Assembly: GCF_014640815.1 (NCBI RefSeq)
Contig: NZ_BMHM01000005.1
Span: 62,001-126,000 of the forward strand
Source of the DNA: Vreelandella lutescens
GTDB lineage: Bacteria; Pseudomonadota; Gammaproteobacteria; Pseudomonadales; Halomonadaceae
Direction of reading: 5' to 3'
Length of the DNA stretch: 64,000 nt
Shown here piece by piece: positions 27,025-35,533 of the stretch. A program made the position numbers and the translations under genes. The notes beneath the pieces are model-generated. The model saw nothing but the letters and a program-made list of their open reading frames with translations, did no database searches and had not been told where the DNA came from. How positions within the stretch are numbered: position 1 is the stretch's first letter; every line of letters begins with the position of its first letter.

Positions 27025-28769
27025 TCCCCCACGCAGCAGCCACGCCGTTCGACAAACAGGCTGTTGCCAGCGATTTTTTTGGCTTGATGCTTGAGTTCGG
27101 AAAGCTGCGCGGCAATATCCAGCGCCTTGCACTGGCCAGGATCGGTAATCGGTTTTACCGCAATAGAGACACTGACAAACGGGAAAAACGTGATGCCTCC
27201 CTGACGGCTCTCGATGGTGATTCCCCCGAGCTTGCGATCCTCTTCTTCGTAAAACCCAGGGGCTATCACTTCAAAAGAGTGGAGAATTTGCTGGCACACC
27301 GTTTCCCAGTGCTCCAAAGGCAGCAGCATCATAAAATCGTCGCCGCCAATATGACCAATAAAGCCGCCGGCACTCTCTACCTGCGCCTGTAAGAGTCTCG
27401 ATAACGAAATAATCACATGGTCGCCGCGGGCGTAGCCGTAGGCATCGTTAAAGGCTTTGAAGTTGTCTAAATCTACGTAGGCGGCCGCGAACCCGCTGCC
27501 TTGAGATAAATAGGAGGCCAGGGTTTCGTTAATCAAAATATTACCGGGCAGCCCAGTGAGCGGGTTGGCGTGACGGGCTTGGCGCACCTGAATCGCCGTA
27601 ATTTCGCGCAGCAGATCCACGATGTTACCCAAACCGAGATAGCGCCCAGCGCTATCAACAATCACAAAATCTTCCTGCTCGGTGTCGCGGCTGTCGGTGA
27701 GCTGCTGGCTGAGCGCTTCTAGAGACAAGTCTGCGTCCGCCACGATCATTTTAGGATCCGCGATTTCCAGCGCACAGCGTTTCGCATACAGCGCGTGGCT
27801 GTACTGATTCGTGAATAAGGTGAGAAACGCGTTGCGCCGTACTACGGCGACGGGCACCCCGTCGTCGATCACTGCCACGCAGCGCAGGCGAGGGTCCTCG
27901 CGAAAGCGTTCGGCCAGCGCAGGTACCGAGTAGTTCGTGGAGACACCCTCTATCGGACGCAAAATGGAGTGCGCCGTGCGCCCTGCCGGGCTTTTTAGCT
28001 GAGTCGTGGCAGGCAACAGCGTATTGAGCTGCATCGGTGGCTGCACGCTAGGTCGGGCGAAGTAAAACCCCTGCAACAGCGCCAGCCCGCGATCTAACTC
28101 CCATAGGCAGAGATGCTCGGCAGCCGTCTCCACTCCTTCCGCAATCAGTTGGCAGTCCAGGCTACGCGCGACGTCCAGGATCGAGCGCAGAAATTCCCGC
28201 TTGGCTGGCTCCTGATCAATGCCTGAAATAAAGTGGCGATCTAGTTTGACGAAATCGGGGCGCAGCTCCGACCAATGGCGCAGGCTAGAGTGCCCAGCGC
28301 CCAAGTCATCCAGCGCGACCTGAAAGCCCATGTCGCGGTAATGGTCGACCGCTTGGCGCATCAGTTCGTAATCGTGAATTGGCACGTGCTCAGTGAGCTC
28401 AATCACCACACGCTCAGGGGGCAGGCCGCTCTCTTGAATAAAGCTCAGCGTTAGCCCTTCGCGGAAGTCGCGCTCCACGATGGTCAGCGGCATCACGTTG
28501 AGAAACAGCAGCCCTGGCAGTTCAAGCTCGGCAAAGCGGCGAATGGCGAGCCGCCGACAGAGCAAATCCAGCTCGACCAGCAGCCCCGCCTGGGTGGCCA
28601 CATCAAATAACCGCAACGGTGAGTGAAGCGGGGACGTTTTCGGCCCGCGAATCAGCGCTTCATAGCCGTAAATGGCCTGCTGATTGGCGTCCACAATCGG
28701 CTGGAACAGCACATGCAGCTCTTCTGCCGCAATAATTTGATTTAGCCATTGTGCTTCTTGTGCGGTCAT
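27015..28769 (-). CDS. EAL-CBS-GGDEF c-di-GMP signalling protein
   Basis: A 584-residue cytoplasmic protein with the less common domain order EAL (about 10-250), paired CBS (about 265-390), GGDEF (about 400-570). EAL motifs look complete: YEALIRGP, ELTEH, DDLGAGHSSL, KLDRHF, AEGVE. The cyclase site reads GGDDF, a variant sometimes active. CBS pairs bind adenine nucleotides, so energy state may tune the enzyme. The C-terminus is Cys-rich (RRGCCVGECH). A near-consensus PhoB box lies 91-108 bp upstream of the start, and the 3' end carries PhoB sites for phnD. Probably a phosphodiesterase responding to phosphate starvation. Confidence 0.88.
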   Translation of the reverse strand: MTAQEAQWLNQIIAAEELHVLFQPIVDANQQAIYGYEALIRGPKTSPLHSPLRLFDVATQAGLLVELDLLCRRLAIRRFAELELPGLLFLNVMPLTIVERDFREGLTLSFIQESGLPPERVVIELTEHVPIHDYELMRQAVDHYRDMGFQVALDDLGAGHSSLRHWSELRPDFVKLDRHFISGIDQEPAKREFLRSILDVARSLDCQLIAEGVETAAEHLCLWELDRGLALLQGFYFARPSVQPPMQLNTLLPATTQLKSPAGRTAHSILRPIEGVSTNYSVPALAERFREDPRLRCVAVIDDGVPVAVVRRNAFLTLFTNQYSHALYAKRCALEIADPKMIVADADLSLEALSQQLTDSRDTEQEDFVIVDSAGRYLGLGNIVDLLREITAIQVRQARHANPLTGLPGNILINETLASYLSQGSGFAAAYVDLDNFKAFNDAYGYARGDHVIISLSRLLQAQVESAGGFIGHIGGDDFMMLLPLEHWETVCQQILHSFEVIAPGFYEEEDRKLGGITIESRQGGITFFPFVSVSIAVKPITDPGQCKALDIAAQLSELKHQAKKIAGNSLFVERRGCCVGECH

Positions 28770-28859
28770 ATGCCTGCTGCCCTATCAAACGTCGACTATC
28801 CCTATGATTTGTAACGCTCCATGAGGAAGGTTCTAGGGCAGCAAGCGTGCGTCATTGTG

Positions 28860-28877
28860 ATGACATTTGTATGACAG
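28860..28877 (-). promoter_or_regulatory. Candidate PhoB box upstream of the EAL-CBS-GGDEF gene
   Basis: On the - strand CTGTCATACAAATGTCAT matches the E. coli-type box CTGTCATAWAWCTGTCAY at 16 of 18 positions. It lies 12 bp after the stop of the PhoD-like gene and about 90 bp before the EAL gene start. No clear -10 hexamer was found. Confidence 0.7.
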
Positions 28878-28888
28878 CCAAGTGTTCT

Positions 28889-30811
28889 CTACGGGTCGAT
28901 AGGCACCTTGGGCGGCGGAAAGACCACATCGCCTCCGCTGGCATCGAGCTGGCGAATATCTGTCGGCCTGCCCTGCTCGTCCAAGCTCACCAAGCCAATG
29001 CCGCTGGCGTTCCATAGCCGCTCTCCGGCACTGGCTTGGTCCGGGTCGCGGGGGTAGATGCTGAGTTTGCGCCGCTTGGTGAACCAGTTCAGCGGCGACA
29101 GCGGCGCGTAGAGCCAGCGGTTCAGCCGGTCAAAGGTATTCAGCAGCTGCTTAGGAAAGGTATTTTTCACTCCGCTGGAGGTGACCTGCCATAGCTGGGG
29201 GGCTCGCTTCTGGCGGCGCACGACGATGTCGTAGGCAAAGGAGTAGTGAACATCACCTGAGAGGATCACATAGTTACCGGGGGTTTTGGAGTGCCGCCAA
29301 ATATGCAGCAGCACATTAGCCGCGCCGCGGTGCGCCATCCAGTTTTCTGCATCAACCACCAGCGGCTTACCCGCTAAGGTAAAGAGCTTTTGAATGCCTT
29401 CTATTAACTTGACGCCAAACATCGGCGCAGGCGACACAATCACTGCGCTTTTGGTACCCAGTAATGCCTGCTGCATCTCCATCAGCGCTTCCCAATCCAT
29501 CAACCCTGATGGTCGGTTGGGGCTGCGCTCGCTACGCCAGCGGCGCGTGCGGGTATCCAGCACAATCAGTGCCGGTGTGCCGGGCACTTGGAATTCCCAG
29601 CCCTGAAAGCGCAGCAAACGTTCGATAAAGCTGTCCTGGGCATTGGGATTGAGCGGGCCGACATCGTCAAACAGGGTGATCGCTTGATGCAGTAACGGGT
29701 TGAGCTTGTCGGGAGCGTTCCCCCAGCCCTGGCAAAGCAGATACGCCACCAGCGCGTTACCGATAATACGCTTGGAAAACGGGTGGCCGTAGGCACAGCG
29801 CTCCCAATCGGCGGTCAGGTTCCAGTCGTCGGTGACATCATGATCATCAAAAATCATCAGGCTGGGCACGTGGGCCATCAGCCGCGCGCACTGAGGCAGG
29901 CCCTCCACAAACGATTCGATCACAGCCTGCTCTTTACGGTAGGCCTCGGCCTCTTTTTCGCCTAACGCCGGGGCGTCATAAGCAATCACCTGCCAGGGCG
30001 TGGGCGACCACACCAAGCAGTACATGGCGAGCATTTCCGCCAGAGTCATCAGGTGGTTTTGCGCGTTCGCAGAGGTAAAGACAGGCTTCTTAACCCCGCC
30101 GAAAAAACGCTCGCGCAGCGCCGCATTACTGGTCACATCCGGCAGCAGCGCTTCTCGGTGGTAATAGCTTTCTGGAGCGTTATACAGCGCTTGGCTATCG
30201 TCGACGGTGGCCCCTTCCAACCACTCATCCACCAGTCCAAGCCGGGCAATAAGCGCATGCACCGCCCGCAGCATAGGGCCTGCTACATCATCGACGTAGA
30301 CTTGGTCACCGGTCATCAGCAGCCAAGCGGGCCACTCAGTGGGCGACGCTTGACGCTCGGCTAGCCAGCTATCGGCACGCACTAAGCCATCGGCGCTATC
30401 GTGGTGGGGCTTACGGCAGGAACCGTGCATCAAACGGTGGTGGCGGGAAGCCAGCACAAATCCAGGGTAGGCGTAGCCGTCGTGGCATAGCCATGGTGCC
30501 CACTCCGGCAGGCGCTGCCACTCGCCTGCTGGGCTTTTTACCTGCAGGTCGTAGGCAATGCGTGTGTCGGTGGGAAGCGCGATGGGTAGGCTGAGGTCAA
30601 TCGCGTAAATATAGGCATGCCGACCAATTGCCACACACTGATAGGCGTTATCTAGCGCGTGGGTTTGCTGATCCTCTTGGTCTGGGTTCAGCACCAGCTG
30701 CATGGCGAGGGGGCGGGTCGCCACCAGCCATAAGATCAACCGTGACGGTGACAGCCGGCGCAGCAAGGGCCCAACCAATACGTCCGGTAACGTCGTGGCG
30801 CTTTGTGCCAT
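28889..30811 (-). CDS. PhoD-like metallophosphatase family protein
   Basis: A 640-residue protein of the PhoD-like calcineurin-fold superfamily. Metal-site motifs are visible: LMTGDQVYVDDVAG near residue 165, LMIFDDHDVTDDWN near 315 and VILSGDVHYSFAYD near 545. A beta-rich N-terminal domain covers about 1-130. There is no signal peptide or Tat motif, so unlike secreted PhoD phosphodiesterase/phosphatases it appears cytoplasmic. It lies 47 bp after the histidine kinase on the same strand and may be in its operon. Substrate unknown. Its 3' flank holds the PhoB box of the next gene. Confidence 0.82.
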   Translation of the reverse strand: MAQSATTLPDVLVGPLLRRLSPSRLILWLVATRPLAMQLVLNPDQEDQQTHALDNAYQCVAIGRHAYIYAIDLSLPIALPTDTRIAYDLQVKSPAGEWQRLPEWAPWLCHDGYAYPGFVLASRHHRLMHGSCRKPHHDSADGLVRADSWLAERQASPTEWPAWLLMTGDQVYVDDVAGPMLRAVHALIARLGLVDEWLEGATVDDSQALYNAPESYYHREALLPDVTSNAALRERFFGGVKKPVFTSANAQNHLMTLAEMLAMYCLVWSPTPWQVIAYDAPALGEKEAEAYRKEQAVIESFVEGLPQCARLMAHVPSLMIFDDHDVTDDWNLTADWERCAYGHPFSKRIIGNALVAYLLCQGWGNAPDKLNPLLHQAITLFDDVGPLNPNAQDSFIERLLRFQGWEFQVPGTPALIVLDTRTRRWRSERSPNRPSGLMDWEALMEMQQALLGTKSAVIVSPAPMFGVKLIEGIQKLFTLAGKPLVVDAENWMAHRGAANVLLHIWRHSKTPGNYVILSGDVHYSFAYDIVVRRQKRAPQLWQVTSSGVKNTFPKQLLNTFDRLNRWLYAPLSPLNWFTKRRKLSIYPRDPDQASAGERLWNASGIGLVSLDEQGRPTDIRQLDASGGDVVFPPPKVPIDP

Positions 30812-30858
30812 TTCACACCCTCTGTGCTGTGTGTTGCATCGCTGCTTAGCAGGTTGAT

Positions 30859-32223
30859 TTAAGTAGCGACCACAGGCAGTTCAATGACTACCTCTAAACC
30901 GCCAGACTCAGCACGCTGTAAGCGCATCTGGCCATGATAAAGCGTGACAAGATCCGTCACGATAGCTAACCCGAGGCCGCTTTCTGAGCGTTGCTCATCC
31001 AGTCGTTTGCCACGCTGAACAGCGGCTTGGCACTCTTTTGGCGTCATGCCGGGGCCGTCATCACTCACCACCAAAAACAGCGTCTCGTTTTGAGCCTGCA
31101 GACGAATGTGCACATCGCTTTTTGCCCAACGCAGGGCGTTATCCAGCAAATTGCCGACCATTTCCTGCAGGTCCTGGCCATCCATGTGCGCCCGCACACC
31201 GCTATCCACCGTTTGGCGTAAGGCGATATGACGCCGCTGCGCCAAACGTGCAAGCCCGGTAATGAGCGGCGACAGGGTGTCTTGCAGCACAACGGGGGCA
31301 AAACGCACCCCTTCGCCAGCAGCGGATGCCCGTGCCAGATGGTGGCGCACAGCGTTATCGATGCGCGATAGCTCGGCCTCCCAGGTGGCACGATTATCGC
31401 TAGGCAGCTGTTTGGCTAACAGGCGCATAACACTAATAGGTGTTTTGAGCGCGTGGGCTAAATTCCCTGCCGTATGCCGACCTCGTTCGATAAGCCGTTG
31501 ATCACGGGCCAGCACCGCATTCATGGAGGTTGCCAACGTGGCCAACTCGCTCGGCAAGCGGGTATCCAGCTGCTCTACCCGCCCCTGTTCCACATCACGC
31601 AGATTGACATTCATGCGCCGCAGCGGCGCGAGCCCCCAGCGCACCTGCAGCGCTAACACGCTCAGCAGCAGTGCTCCCAGTCCCAATAGGCCAAGCCCTA
31701 GCATTTGCTGGAACGTCTGAATATCGTCACGCAAATCATCATCCCGCGCTGCCACGCTCACGTGCAGCGGTGCCTCTAACGGTGCCAGATAAATATCCCG
31801 CTCGACCACTCGCATCTGCTGGCCACGCGGCCCAGGCAGGTTACGCGCCGTTAATCGTTCGTTCTCTAATACCGGTAAACGTTGGTCCCATAACGACCGC
31901 GACGTGATCGAGTGGTTCGCGTCATCGGTAATTTGCCAGTACCAGCCAGAATAAACGTGGTCAAAGCGTGGGTCGCCTAACGCCCGATCATAGTTCAGCT
32001 GTTGCGTTAACGGGTCGTAGGTAACCCCCGCAATGACCACGTTTAACGTCGCTTCCAGACGCTCATCGAACGCGTTCACGGCTGAAGTACGGTAGTGATG
32101 CGCCAGCAGCCAACCGGCAACCGGCAGTGCCAACAGTACCATCAGCAGCACCGCCAGGAGCAAGCGAAGGTTAATGGAGCGGCTAGCCCAGCGCTGGCTC
32201 CAAGAGACAACGTCTGCGCTCAT
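30859..32223 (-). CDS. Two-component sensor histidine kinase (PhoQ/QseC-like)
   Basis: A 454-residue membrane kinase. The ATG at 32223 overlaps the response regulator stop as ATGA; an upstream in-frame start at 32286 would overlap it by 67 bp and is less likely. TM1 is near residues 20-42, the periplasmic sensor 43-160, TM2 near 165-185, HAMP next, the phosphoacceptor box GNLAHALKTPISVMRLL near 265, N box NLLDNALRWA and G boxes DDGPGMTP and SGLGLAIV. The neighbouring PepSY genes suggest an envelope or cation-stress circuit. Signal unknown. Confidence 0.9.
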   Translation of the reverse strand: MSADVVSWSQRWASRSINLRLLLAVLLMVLLALPVAGWLLAHHYRTSAVNAFDERLEATLNVVIAGVTYDPLTQQLNYDRALGDPRFDHVYSGWYWQITDDANHSITSRSLWDQRLPVLENERLTARNLPGPRGQQMRVVERDIYLAPLEAPLHVSVAARDDDLRDDIQTFQQMLGLGLLGLGALLLSVLALQVRWGLAPLRRMNVNLRDVEQGRVEQLDTRLPSELATLATSMNAVLARDQRLIERGRHTAGNLAHALKTPISVMRLLAKQLPSDNRATWEAELSRIDNAVRHHLARASAAGEGVRFAPVVLQDTLSPLITGLARLAQRRHIALRQTVDSGVRAHMDGQDLQEMVGNLLDNALRWAKSDVHIRLQAQNETLFLVVSDDGPGMTPKECQAAVQRGKRLDEQRSESGLGLAIVTDLVTLYHGQMRLQRAESGGLEVVIELPVVAT

Positions 32224-32897
32224 GAGTCGCTGGGCTCGTCTGCTAAGAGGCGATAGCCCTGCCCGCGCAGTGTCGCGATGCGCCATGCTCCTAGCTTGCG
32301 GCGCAGCCGACTAACCTGAACGTCGATCACGTTGGAGTCTGGCTCGTGGTCGCGGTCATAGACGTGCTCAGACAGCTCGCTGCGGCTGACCACACGGGGA
32401 GCGGCATGCATGAGGTAGCTCAGCAGCCGAGTTTCCTGGGCCGTTAAGCTGACCGGCCGACCCGCCAGCGTGACATGCTGGGTATGGGTGTCCAGGTTAA
32501 GCTCGCCCACCTTCAATACTGGGTGCGCATGACCATGGGTGCGACGCACCAAGGCCCGCAGGCGAAACAGCACCTCAGCGGGCTCAAAGGGTTTCGTCAC
32601 GTAATCGTCGGCACCGGCGGTAAACCCAGCGGCTTTATCGGCCCAGCGTTCACGAGCGGTTAAGATCAGTACCGGCAGATCAATGCCGTCTTCCCGCCAG
32701 GAGGAGAGCCAGCGCGTGCCGTCACCATCGGGTAAACCAATATCCAAAATGACCGTATCGTAGGCTTCCGTGCGCACTAAAAAGTCTGCTTCTTGACCGT
32801 TCTCTGCCCGCTCTACAATCCAATCGCCATCTTGCAGCGCCTGGCTCAGCTCACGGGCAAGCGCCTGGTCATCCTCTACCAGTAAACACTTCATCAA
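32220..32897 (-). CDS. OmpR/PhoP-family response regulator
   Basis: A 225-residue regulator. The receiver domain (about 1-118) has the acidic pair in LLVEDD, phosphoacceptor Asp in DTVILDIGLPDGDG and switch Lys in DDYVTKPFEPAE. The winged-helix DNA-binding domain follows (TAQETRLLSYLMHAAPRVVS, NVIDVQVSRLRRKLG). It is translationally coupled with the kinase gene. A PepSY-protein gene lies immediately upstream on the same strand. Targets probably include the PepSY genes. Confidence 0.93.
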   Translation of the reverse strand: MMKCLLVEDDQALARELSQALQDGDWIVERAENGQEADFLVRTEAYDTVILDIGLPDGDGTRWLSSWREDGIDLPVLILTARERWADKAAGFTAGADDYVTKPFEPAEVLFRLRALVRRTHGHAHPVLKVGELNLDTHTQHVTLAGRPVSLTAQETRLLSYLMHAAPRVVSRSELSEHVYDRDHEPDSNVIDVQVSRLRRKLGAWRIATLRGQGYRLLADEPSDS

Positions 32898-32947
32898 AGA
32901 ACCCTTATGAATAACTCAATGGAGGTGGGAAACGTAGATAAGGCGCA

Positions 32948-33313
32948 TTAACGCTGCATGTCACGAATGCGCACGCCCTCTATTTGCATGAGCTGACCGC
33001 TGTGGCCGTCGAATTCAAACTCTACCACCTGCCCCTGGGGGCCTAGCAGCTTAATTTCATATTCGACAAGCCCACCGTCGCGATCAATTTCGACTTCCAG
33101 CACCTCGCCAATATAGTGGGCTTCTAGCCAGTCAAGAATGGTGTCCAGAGGAACCACATCGCCTCGCCGCACTTCACTGTGCAGCGCTTCCCAGTGTTGG
33201 TCACCGATCGCGCTACCTATTAACATCAGCACCAACGCCAGCACCAGCCCGCCCTTATAGGGAAGCCGTTGCCAAGATCGCTGCTTAATGGAGAGAAGAG
33301 ACGTATTTTTCAT
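32948..33313 (-). CDS. PepSY-domain membrane or periplasmic protein
   Basis: A 121-residue protein with one N-terminal hydrophobic segment (GGLVLALVLMLIGSAIG, about 25-41), a signal anchor or signal peptide, then a single PepSY-like domain: VVPLDTILDWLEAHYIGEVL, EVEIDRDGGLVEYEIKLLG, GQVVEFEFDGHSGQLM. It sits upstream of the response regulator gene (50 bp gap) and divergent from a second PepSY gene. Small PepSY proteins next to PhoPQ/QseBC-like systems are common and may modulate the sensor. Function inferred. Confidence 0.78.
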   Translation of the reverse strand: MKNTSLLSIKQRSWQRLPYKGGLVLALVLMLIGSAIGDQHWEALHSEVRRGDVVPLDTILDWLEAHYIGEVLEVEIDRDGGLVEYEIKLLGPQGQVVEFEFDGHSGQLMQIEGVRIRDMQR

Positions 33314-33470
33314 ATCGCTAGGATGCCAAAGGCAACATGAACGTTAGATGAACAGCTTTGTCAGGTTTAGGAAAGAACCCCGGTGATATAAATACCCTGT
33401 CGCATTTGCTGACTGACCTTTGTTAGAAATCACCCGGCAATGCATTCACTAAGCAAAGAAGGAATTTAAA

Positions 33471-33947
33471 ATGAACGCTATGAAAAAAATGCTGCTGATC
33501 CCGACCTCTGCTCTTCTGCTCGCCGTCGCGGCGGGTAACGCTCAGGCAGATACCCAGCCAATGGATCGGATGGATGATATTCTGACGAGTTCTGCCGATT
33601 ATGGTTTTACCCATTACGAAGAAATTAAAGTAAAAAGCCGTGGCCGTATTGAAGTAGAAGGCTGGCTGGACGACGAGTGGTACGCCGATGTTGAATTCTC
33701 CCTGGATGGCGGGGATACGCTGAAAGAAGAGCGTAAGCGCTTAATTACGGGTGCTTGGGGGATGAGCGAAGAAGATGTTCGCCAAGCCATCAATGCAGCC
33801 CAAGCAGAAGGCATGGTTGAGTTTGAGGAAATCGATATCGATAAGAGCGGCATCATTGATATCGAAGGCCGGGAACAGAACGGCCGCGATCTAGAACTGA
33901 GCCTGCGTCAGGGTTCGTTCGAAGTTACCCAGATTGATCGCGATTAA
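33471..33947 (+). CDS. Periplasmic PepSY-like protein
   Basis: A 158-residue secreted protein. Signal peptide about 1-26 (MKKMLLIPTSALLLAVAAGN, then AQA). The mature part has two related segments: DILTSSADYGFTHYEEIKVK, with GRIEVEGWLDDEWYADVEFS, and INAAQAEGMVEFEEIDIDKS, with GIIDIEGREQNGRDLELSLR, a duplicated PepSY-type beta unit. It is highly acidic, as expected for a halophile's periplasmic protein. AAGGAA precedes the ATG. It is divergent from the PepSY-RR-HK operon and probably controlled by it. A strong terminator follows. Confidence 0.78.
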   Translation: MNAMKKMLLIPTSALLLAVAAGNAQADTQPMDRMDDILTSSADYGFTHYEEIKVKSRGRIEVEGWLDDEWYADVEFSLDGGDTLKEERKRLITGAWGMSEEDVRQAINAAQAEGMVEFEEIDIDKSGIIDIEGREQNGRDLELSLRQGSFEVTQIDRD

Positions 33948-33985
33948 TCGCAGCGCTATCTCTCAATCTTATCTCTTTGAGCAGT

Positions 33986-34015
33986 GCAGCGGGCCTTCGG
34001 GCCCGCTGCTTGTTT
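33986..34015 (+). terminator. Strong terminator with TTCG tetraloop
   Basis: GCAGCGGGCC-TTCG-GGCCCGCTGC, a 10-bp perfect stem followed by TTGTTT, between the PepSY-like gene and the convergent glutamate dehydrogenase gene. Confidence 0.88.
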
Positions 34016-34068
34016 CTGCCTATCCTCTATCTTCTACTCTCTATCCTCTAGCCACGACCGAACGGGCA

Positions 34069-35418
34069 CTAACGGCAGTCTTGGCAGTTGCCCCGAGCCA
34101 TAATGGCCTCTGCGATACGCTCGATGCCTTGACGATAAGCCGCTTGGCGGTAGGTGACCTGATCTTTTTCAGCGCGCTGCAGCACCCGTTTGGCCTCTTC
34201 GCCTAACCGTGCATCCAAGCGCTGATGCACCTCTTCTTCTTTCCACGTCTCTCCTGCGCGGTTTTGCAGCCACTCGAAATAGCTCACAATGACACCGCCT
34301 GTGTTCGCCACTACGTCAGGCAACACCGGAACGCCGCGCTTCTCCAGCGCCGAATCCGCATCGCTGGTGAGTGGCCCATTGGCAATTTCAAGCACGGCCC
34401 CCGCTTTTACATTCCCCACGTTGTCGCGGTGCAGCTGGTTTTCCAACGCAGCCAGAACCAGCACATCGACCTCTAACGCGAGCAAATCATCGCCGGATAG
34501 CGCCTTGCCTTGCTGACTTTTTGCAAGCTTGCCTTGTTGGGTTTTATCCTTTTTAGCAGCGTCTACATCTATGCCATCGGCGTTATAAATGGCTCCGCTG
34601 GAATCCGAGATCGCCACGACTCGATAGCCGCGTTGGCTAGCCAAGCGAGCAAAATGGTAGGCCGCATTGCCGAACCCCTGCACCGCCAGCGTGGTATCTT
34701 CCGGCTGGCGTTCTTCACGCTCTGCCCACAGATCCAACACGGTCAGTGCGCCACGCCCGGTCGCTTCTACACGCCCCGGTGAGCCGCCAAGCGACAGCGG
34801 CTTACCAGTAATGGCAGCCGGTGCCTGGGCACGCAGAATATGTTCGTACTCATCAATCATCCAGCCCATCACGGTGGCATCGGTGTTGACATCGGGGGCA
34901 GGAATATCTCGGTCAGGGCCCATGATGTCGGCAATCGCACGAATATAGCCCCGCGCCAAGCGCTCACGCTCTAACGAAGAGAGCGCCTTGGCATCCACCT
35001 GCACGCCACCTTTGCCGCCGCCATAGGGCAACCCCACCACGGCACACTTCACCGCCATCCAAAAGCTTAAGGTGGTCACTTCATGCTGATTCACATCAGG
35101 GTGAAAGCGCACACCGCCCTTAGCCGGGCCGAGACTGGTGTCGTACTGCACCCGCCACGCGGGAAATGCCTTCAGGCTGCCATCGTCCATGCGTACCGGA
35201 ACGCTCACCTGTAGCGAGAGGCTTGGCTGCATCAATCGCGCCTGGGCATCGGGGTGAATATCCAGCGCTTTAAACACCTCTTCCAGGCGCGAGCGAGCAT
35301 CCTCAAACAGCGCCGCCCCTGTCTCTGGCGTTAGCTGCTGAGGCGCATTCGTGGGGGACGTTTTGGCCGAGGATTTTTTGGCTTTCGTTTTGTGCTTTTT
35401 CGACTTCGTACTGCCCAT
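34069..35418 (-). CDS. Glu/Leu/Phe/Val dehydrogenase (glutamate dehydrogenase type)
   Basis: A 449-residue amino-acid dehydrogenase, most similar in layout to NAD(P)-dependent glutamate dehydrogenase, which interconverts glutamate and 2-oxoglutarate plus ammonia. Catalytic-domain motifs: GPAKGGVRFHPDV, LPYGGGKGGV, APDVNTD and GRGALTVLDLW. The Rossmann domain shows VQGFGNAAYHFA and the late block VVANTGGVIVSYFEW. Residues 1-25 form an unusual Lys/Ser-rich extension (GSTKSKKHKTKAKKSSAK), probably disordered, and an inserted polar stretch lies near 285-305. Monocistronic. Leucine-type activity cannot be excluded. Confidence 0.88.
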   Translation of the reverse strand: MGSTKSKKHKTKAKKSSAKTSPTNAPQQLTPETGAALFEDARSRLEEVFKALDIHPDAQARLMQPSLSLQVSVPVRMDDGSLKAFPAWRVQYDTSLGPAKGGVRFHPDVNQHEVTTLSFWMAVKCAVVGLPYGGGKGGVQVDAKALSSLERERLARGYIRAIADIMGPDRDIPAPDVNTDATVMGWMIDEYEHILRAQAPAAITGKPLSLGGSPGRVEATGRGALTVLDLWAEREERQPEDTTLAVQGFGNAAYHFARLASQRGYRVVAISDSSGAIYNADGIDVDAAKKDKTQQGKLAKSQQGKALSGDDLLALEVDVLVLAALENQLHRDNVGNVKAGAVLEIANGPLTSDADSALEKRGVPVLPDVVANTGGVIVSYFEWLQNRAGETWKEEEVHQRLDARLGEEAKRVLQRAEKDQVTYRQAAYRQGIERIAEAIMARGNCQDCR

Positions 35419-35533
35419 GCAACACTCCTTTGCGGTATCTAAGGGATTTTATTGGCATCGCGCGATAATGTGTTTAGCGTAGCAGCAAGCGGCTATATCA
35501 GTCGTATATCAAGCCGGTTGATAGGAGAGACTT

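Noticed and set aside
30859-32897. PhoBR two-component system
   Set aside because: Tempting given the Pho boxes, but the kinase has a periplasmic sensor and PhoQ/QseC-like layout without PhoR's PAS, and PepSY genes flank it; PhoB is presumably encoded elsewhere.
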